DNA of 64,000 bases from Anaerotruncus colihominis (lineage in GTDB: Bacteria > Bacillota > Clostridia > Oscillospirales > Ruminococcaceae): contig CP102255.1 of the NCBI GenBank assembly GCA_025146135.1, positions 992,001 to 1,056,000 of the forward strand, given 5' to 3'. Position numbers and translations under genes: made by a program. This document shows, piece after piece, positions 59,281-64,000 of the stretch; within the stretch, counting starts at the first letter, position 1; each line of letters begins with the position of its first letter. Below the pieces are notes generated by a model. It worked only from the letters and a program-made list of their open reading frames with translations. It made no database searches and had not been told where the DNA came from.

Positions 59281-61428
59281 ATGAACCGGATTGCAAAAGT
59301 ACCGGTAGTCATGCAGATGGAAGCCACGGAATGCGGCGCAGCGTGCCTTGCCATGGTGCTGGCACATCACGGAAAATGGCTGCCTTTGGAACAGGTGCGC
59401 CTTGCCTGCGGCGTTGGACGGGACGGCAGCAACGCGGGAAATCTCCTAAAGGCCGCCCGCAGCTATGGCCTGAAGGCGCAGGGCTACCGGTGCAGCTTGT
59501 CCGGCGTCAGGAATATGACCTTTCCGTTGATTATTCACTGGAATTTTAATCATTTTGTGGTGCTGTGCGGCTTTCGAAAAAGAACGGCGGTGATCTGCGA
59601 TCCCGGCAGGGGACGCGTGGAGGTTCCTTTGCAGGAATTCGACGAAGCCTTCACCGGAGTTGCCATGGCATTTGAAAAAACAAAATCCTTTACGCCGGCC
59701 GGCCGGCCGCGCAGCGTGTTGGCATTTGTCCGCTCCAGACTGCGCGGGACGCTCGCACCAATGATCTGTGTGGTGGCAATCAGCCTGCTTGCATCGTTGT
59801 CCGGGCTGGTGTCGCCGCTTTTTTCACGCGTTTTTCTTGACGAAATACTCAGCGGAAAAAATCCACGCTGGCTGCCGCTCTTTTTGATGGCGCTGGGCGC
59901 TCTGGTTGTATTCCAAACGATTGTATCGATCCTGCAAGCGGTTTATTTGCTGAAGCTGCGGGGAAAGCTTGCTGTTTCGGCAAATGCCCGGTTTATGTGG
60001 CATGTGCTGCGCCTGCCGGTGGAATTCTTTTCGCAGCGGTATGCCGGTGATATTGCGCAGCGGCAGCAAAGCAATGAAATGATCGCAGAAACGCTGATTT
60101 CCCAATTGGGACCTTTGGCGCTCAATCTGGGGGTCATGGCGTTTTATTTTTGTTTGATGATCCGGTATTCCCCGCTGCTGACAGCAATCGGACTTACAGC
60201 GGTTGTCTGCAACCTGTTGATCACGCAGTATACTTCCCGCAGGCGGACCAATTTATTCCGCCTGCGTATGCGTGATGCGGGAAAGCTTGCGTCAGCGACG
60301 GTTTCAGGCATTGAGATGATTGAAACTATCAAAGCAAGCGGCGCGGAGAACGGTTTTTTTCAGCGGTGGAGCGGTCTGAACGCCAGTGTCAACGGAGCCG
60401 ATGTGGATGCGGCGCAGCTTGAAAGCGGCTCGGGCGCGCTCTTGCAGGCGCTCTCCGGTTTAGCCGGCATAGCGGTGCTGTTATTGGGCGCGGCCCTGAT
60501 TTTGTACGGCCGTTTCACGGCGGGAATGCTGTTGGCATTTCAGTCGTTTCTGACTTCCTTCATGGCGCCGGCCGGGTCCCTGCTTTCTCTGGGCCAGCAG
60601 ATGCAGGAAATGCGCGTTTCGATGGAGCGAGTGGAGGATGTTGAAAGCTATTCTCCCGATGTGGAGGCTCCGGCGGCGCAAACGCCGGCGCCAGAGGGCC
60701 TTGAGAAGCTTTTGGGCGGCCTGGAACTGGATGGCGTGACGTTCGGCTATTCCAGGCTTGCGCCGCCGCTTATCGAGAATTTTTCCCTAAGCCTGCGTCC
60801 GGGCGGCTCAGTCGCGTTTGTAGGTGCGTCAGGCTGCGGCAAATCAACACTGGCCAAGTTGATTTCCGGATTGTATCAGCCCTGGAGCGGGGAGATCCGC
60901 TATGATGGACGCTTGCGCCATGAAATCCCCCGTCCGGTGTTTACAGGCTCGCTGGCGGTGGTCGACCAGGATATCACGCTGTTTGAGGACAGTATCGCTG
61001 ACAATATCCGTATGTGGGACCGGTCCATCGAGGACTTTGAGATCATTCTGGCTGCGCGGGACGCACAGATTCATGAGGACATCGTAGCGCGGGAAAACGG
61101 TTACAATGCGGTACTCTGCGAAAATGGCAAGAACTTTTCAGGCGGTCAATGTCAACGGCTGGAGATTGCCAGGGTGCTGGCGCAGGACCCTACGGTCGTT
61201 ATCCTTGACGAAGCAACGTCGGCGCTTGACGCCAAGACGGAATATGAGGTTATCCGTTCGATCCGGGAACGTGGGATCACCTGTATCCTCGTGGCGCATC
61301 GTCTTTCCACCATTCGCGGCTGTGACGAAATCATTGTGCTGGAGGATGGCCGCGTGGTGGAACGAGGAACGCATGACGAGCTGTATGCTAAAAACGGGGT
61401 TTATACACGCCTGATTTCGATGGAGTAA
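59281..61428 (+). CDS. NHLM/NHLP-type exporter ABC transporter with C39 peptidase
   Basis: 715 aa. N-terminal C39 peptidase with Cys18 (ATECGAAC), His91 (NFNHFVVL) and Asp107 (DPGRG) all present, so it should cut double-glycine-type leaders. Six-helix membrane domain (about 155-440), then NBD with GASGCGKST, SGGQCQR and VVILDEATSALD. It would mature and export a RiPP precursor. No candidate precursor is visible in the window. The ATG follows GGAGG by 12 bases. Confidence 0.92.
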   Translation: MNRIAKVPVVMQMEATECGAACLAMVLAHHGKWLPLEQVRLACGVGRDGSNAGNLLKAARSYGLKAQGYRCSLSGVRNMTFPLIIHWNFNHFVVLCGFRKRTAVICDPGRGRVEVPLQEFDEAFTGVAMAFEKTKSFTPAGRPRSVLAFVRSRLRGTLAPMICVVAISLLASLSGLVSPLFSRVFLDEILSGKNPRWLPLFLMALGALVVFQTIVSILQAVYLLKLRGKLAVSANARFMWHVLRLPVEFFSQRYAGDIAQRQQSNEMIAETLISQLGPLALNLGVMAFYFCLMIRYSPLLTAIGLTAVVCNLLITQYTSRRRTNLFRLRMRDAGKLASATVSGIEMIETIKASGAENGFFQRWSGLNASVNGADVDAAQLESGSGALLQALSGLAGIAVLLLGAALILYGRFTAGMLLAFQSFLTSFMAPAGSLLSLGQQMQEMRVSMERVEDVESYSPDVEAPAAQTPAPEGLEKLLGGLELDGVTFGYSRLAPPLIENFSLSLRPGGSVAFVGASGCGKSTLAKLISGLYQPWSGEIRYDGRLRHEIPRPVFTGSLAVVDQDITLFEDSIADNIRMWDRSIEDFEIILAARDAQIHEDIVARENGYNAVLCENGKNFSGGQCQRLEIARVLAQDPTVVILDEATSALDAKTEYEVIRSIRERGITCILVAHRLSTIRGCDEIIVLEDGRVVERGTHDELYAKNGVYTRLISME

Positions 61429-61442
61429 AGAAAGGAACAAGG

Positions 61443-63623
61443 ATGGGCCTGTTTGATGATCAATTAAAAACGCGTCTGGAACAGGACCGCGAATCCTTTG
61501 CGGACGCGCTTGAGGCGCTTGGAGAGTCTGTGACGGGAAAAGCAGCAGTTACAGGCAAAAATGGGAGCTTGGAGGATGCTGTGCACGAAATCCTGACTTG
61601 GTTTGGAGCGAAAGCGCCGGAGCCGCCGGGCCTGATGGATGATTTTAACGACCGGCTCGATTATATGCTCAACCCAACTGGAATCCGGCGCCGGACAGTG
61701 AAGCTGGATGGAACATGGTGGAGAAAGGCGGCCGGCCCGATGCTCGCCTACACGGCAGAAGGCAGCGCGGTGGCGCTTTTGCCGCGCAGGTTTGGCGGAT
61801 ATGCGTGGCGTGACCCTGCAAACAGGCGGACAGTGCGCGCCAGTGTGAAAACCACTGGGATACTGACTGGAGAAGCTGTCTGCTTTTACCGGCCTTTACC
61901 GTTGCAGGCGCTTACCCTGCGGGATTTATTTCTCTTTGCGGTTCAATCGGTTGACAGATGGGATCTAACGCTGTTTTTATTGGCTGGTCTGCTGGCGAGC
62001 CTGTTTGGGACGGCGGTCCCGTTTGTGACGCAGATCCTTTTTGCAACAGTGATCCCGATGGGCGGTATGGAGAATCTTGCGCCTGTTGGGATGTTGGCAG
62101 TTGGAGCGCTGTTTTCACTGGCTTTGGTTGGCCTGACGAAATCGCTGGCTGTCGACCGTATCGCGCAGAAGGTGCGGCTGGTAGTGGAAAATGCGGCCAT
62201 GAGCAGGTTGTTAAGCTTGCCCGCGCAGTTTTTCCGGACTCACAATGCAGGTGAACTGCAAAACCGTGTGGATGCGTTGACGCAAATGTGCGCGTTGCTG
62301 GGCGACACGGTGCTGACAGGCGTCATAAACGGCGTTTTTTCCATCGTGTATCTGTTTTTGATCCGTGCGCTGGCCCCTGCGTTGTTCGGTCCGACAACCG
62401 TTATTCTATTGGCGCAGCTTACGGTTATGATTGCCGGCGTACTGGCAAAAGCTCATGTGGCGCGTAAGCGCCTGCATATTGCGGCGGATTTGAACGGATT
62501 GGTGTTCCGGTTGTTTTCGGGTATTCAGAAAATTAAACTGGCCGGGGCGGAGCAGCGCGCCTTTTCAAAATGGGCAAGGTGTTATGCAGAGAATGCGGCG
62601 CTGCTTTACAATCCGCCGCTTCTGCTCAGGATACAGCCAGTTTTATCGGCGCTGATTGCCTTGGGAGGATCTATCCTGCTTTATTCCTCGGCTGCCAAAT
62701 CCGGAATGCAGACAGCCGATTATATGGCGTTCGCATCCGCATACGGCTTGGTGAATGGAGCCATGTTGTCGTTGGCTTCGATGACAGAGGGCCTGGCGGC
62801 GCTGAGGCCGCTGGCTGAACTGGCCGAGCCGATTATGAAGGCTGTACCGGAAACCGGCGGCAATAAAAAACAGATCCACAGAATGAGCGGCGGTGTGGAG
62901 CTGGCGAACCTGTCGTTTCGTTATGCACACGACGCGCCCTGGATTCTTGACCATATCAATTTAAAAATCCGTCCTGGCCAGTATGTGGCGATTGTGGGCA
63001 AAACCGGCTGTGGCAAAAGCACGCTGATGCGCCTGCTGCTCGGCTTTGAAACGCCTGTCTCAGGCGCGGTCTATTACGACAACCGCGACCTGCAAACGCT
63101 GGATTTGCCTGCTCTGCGGCGCAATATCGGCGTTGTGCTCCAACAGAGCCGTCTGTTTGCCGGCGATATCTATTCTAATATCGCCATTTCCGCCCCGTGG
63201 CTTACCATGGACGAGGCGTGGGAGGCGGCAAAGCTGGCCGGCATGGACGAGGATATCAAAAAAATGCCGATGGGGATGTATACGCTCATCGGCGAAGGCG
63301 GCGGCGCACTTTCCGGCGGGCAGCGGCAAAGGCTGATGATCGCACGGGCGATCGCTTCAAAGCCCAAAATTTTAATGTTTGATGAAGCAACCTCCGCGTT
63401 GGATAATATCACACAGCGGATAGTATCCGATTCGCTCGGTCAACTGAGATGCACCCGCATTGTGATAGCCCACCGTCTTTCCACGATCCGCCAATGCGAC
63501 CGCATCCTGGTGCTTGACGGGGGAAAGATTGTGGAGGACGGCGCTTATGACGAGTTGATCACCGCCAAAGGCCTTTTTGCGGAGCTGGTCAGGCGCCAGA
63601 CGCTTGATATGGCGCCGCTGTAA
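61443..63623 (+). CDS. NHLM/NHLP-type exporter second ABC permease/ATPase
   Basis: 726 aa; AAAGGAA before the ATG. A 150-residue N-terminal cytoplasmic domain without peptidase residues, a six-helix membrane domain (about 165-440) and NBD with GKTGCGKST, LSGGQRQR and ILMFDEATSALD. This is the typical second ABC protein of NHLM systems, encoded 14 bp after the peptidase-containing one. Both probably form one export complex. Confidence 0.92.
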   Translation: MGLFDDQLKTRLEQDRESFADALEALGESVTGKAAVTGKNGSLEDAVHEILTWFGAKAPEPPGLMDDFNDRLDYMLNPTGIRRRTVKLDGTWWRKAAGPMLAYTAEGSAVALLPRRFGGYAWRDPANRRTVRASVKTTGILTGEAVCFYRPLPLQALTLRDLFLFAVQSVDRWDLTLFLLAGLLASLFGTAVPFVTQILFATVIPMGGMENLAPVGMLAVGALFSLALVGLTKSLAVDRIAQKVRLVVENAAMSRLLSLPAQFFRTHNAGELQNRVDALTQMCALLGDTVLTGVINGVFSIVYLFLIRALAPALFGPTTVILLAQLTVMIAGVLAKAHVARKRLHIAADLNGLVFRLFSGIQKIKLAGAEQRAFSKWARCYAENAALLYNPPLLLRIQPVLSALIALGGSILLYSSAAKSGMQTADYMAFASAYGLVNGAMLSLASMTEGLAALRPLAELAEPIMKAVPETGGNKKQIHRMSGGVELANLSFRYAHDAPWILDHINLKIRPGQYVAIVGKTGCGKSTLMRLLLGFETPVSGAVYYDNRDLQTLDLPALRRNIGVVLQQSRLFAGDIYSNIAISAPWLTMDEAWEAAKLAGMDEDIKKMPMGMYTLIGEGGGALSGGQRQRLMIARAIASKPKILMFDEATSALDNITQRIVSDSLGQLRCTRIVIAHRLSTIRQCDRILVLDGGKIVEDGAYDELITAKGLFAELVRRQTLDMAPL

Positions 63624-63642
63624 GGCTGATAAGATTTTATAA

Positions 63643-63673
63643 AAAGCCCTGCTTCCTGTATAAGCAGGGCTTT
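63643..63673. terminator. Terminator after the exporter operon
   Basis: A 12-bp stem aaagccctgctt with aagcagggcttt between convergent genes. Confidence 0.8.
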
Positions 63674-63735
63674 GCCTGTGCAGCCAAATGGATAAAACAG
63701 ATCCTTTTCATGCGAAAGCCCCCTTTTCATTTATT

Positions 63736-64000
63736 TTATCTGGTTTCGCCGTTTGGAATGATATTTAGAATATCGGAAAAGCCGGTCATGTCGAATACCT
63801 CCATGATTTCGTCGCATACGCCGCGCAGGCTCATGCATACGCCGGCCGCCTTGCTCTGTTTTTGAGCGGCCAGCAGGACGCGCAGGCCGGCGGAGCTGAC
63901 ATAGTTAAGCCCGGTGAAATCAAGCAGAATGTCGCAGGAGCCGTCAAGCGCCGGAAGCAGAACGTCATGCAGTTGAGGACTTGTGGTCGTATCCAAACGG
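63736..64000 (-). CDS. STAS-domain anti-sigma factor antagonist, 5' end outside the window
   Basis: 88 codons remain; the frame stays open to the window edge (RLDTTTSPQLHDVLLP, the typical G-RLD-TS start of STAS proteins). Phospho-acceptor Ser in LNYVSSAGLRVLLAA. The natural partner of the RsbW-like kinase and SpoIIE phosphatase 7 kb upstream; convergent with the exporter genes. Confidence 0.93.
   Translation of the reverse strand, partial: RLDTTTSPQLHDVLLPALDGSCDILLDFTGLNYVSSAGLRVLLAAQKQSKAAGVCMSLRGVCDEIMEVFDMTGFSDILNIIPNGETR

Overview
The window looks like chromosomal DNA of a G+C-rich, spore-forming, anaerobic member of the Clostridia, most likely Oscillospiraceae/Ruminococcaceae-like. 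The evidence is Firmicutes-type housekeeping order (rplS, signal peptidases, rbgA, rnhB, yraN; tig-clpP-clpX-lon-ysxC), an electron-bifurcating NfnAB pair, strong SD sites with frequent GTG/TTG starts, sigma-A promoters with 17-bp spacers, and sporulation genes (a full-length sigK with a hydrophobic pro-sequence, and a SpoIVFA/SpoIVFB-like protease pair). The genus cannot be fixed from sequence reading alone.

Layout. 1-4.1 kb: the end of an anion transporter, a minus-strand tRNA cluster (Val-Asp-Phe-Gly) and small genes (ComEA-like, hemolysin III, DUF1836, zinc ribbon). 4.3-9.4 kb: two cell-wall or surface proteins sharing a GHL10-like fold, the second also carrying an N-acetylmuramoyl-L-alanine amidase and Big2 domains. 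9.5-15.7 kb: NfnAB, the SpoIVFA/B-like pair, a large palindromic repeat array and a sirohaem nitrite/sulfite reductase. 16-24.5 kb: a radical SAM/DUF2344 pair, cupin, rplS, two tandem signal peptidases I, rbgA, rnhB, yraN, an M19 dipeptidase and a phosphoesterase. 24.7-35.4 kb: trigger factor, ClpP, ClpX, a second repeat array, Lon, YsxC, LysA, a YerC-type regulator, a methyltransferase and Hsp33. 35.4-42.9 kb: Nth, a split chromate transporter, TspO, an AI-2E-family permease, a large unknown surface protein and a stand-alone Enzyme I N-terminal domain. 43-47.8 kb: a MarR-controlled heterodimeric ABC exporter and a THEP1 NTPase. 48.2-49.4 kb: a gene graveyard holding a truncated response regulator and a collapsed dlt (D-alanylation) operon. 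49.6-52.5 kb: sigK, DUF1294, pfkA and a second tRNA cluster (Asp-Phe-Gly-Cys). 52.6-64 kb: a signalling/export island with a MATE transporter fused to an anti-sigma-type ATPase domain, a GNAT, a SpoIIE-type phosphatase, an RsbW-like kinase, an orphan LytTR regulator, an ECF sigma factor, an NHLM/NHLP-type RiPP exporter (short HlyD-like protein, C39-peptidase ABC, second ABC) and a STAS anti-sigma antagonist cut by the window end.

Three signals stand out. First, a dispersed modular repeat family made of nested hairpins: two successive three-armed cloverleaf-like modules followed by a 13-14 bp palindrome with TATAAT on both strands. Its full and partial copies carry sigma-A -10 boxes and lie upstream of genes in the matching orientation, and one palindrome pair shows a compensatory base change. 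Second, the terminal island joins a RiPP-type exporter to a complete set of partner-switching parts, including a MATE-fused ATPase domain that has lost key ATP/Mg residues, while no precursor peptide is visible. Third, the dlt operon has been reduced to a dltA'-'dltD fusion frameshifted by a 5-bp duplication, with a possible surviving dltX. A ~105-bp MITE-like element is present twice; one copy supplies the stop codon of sigK.
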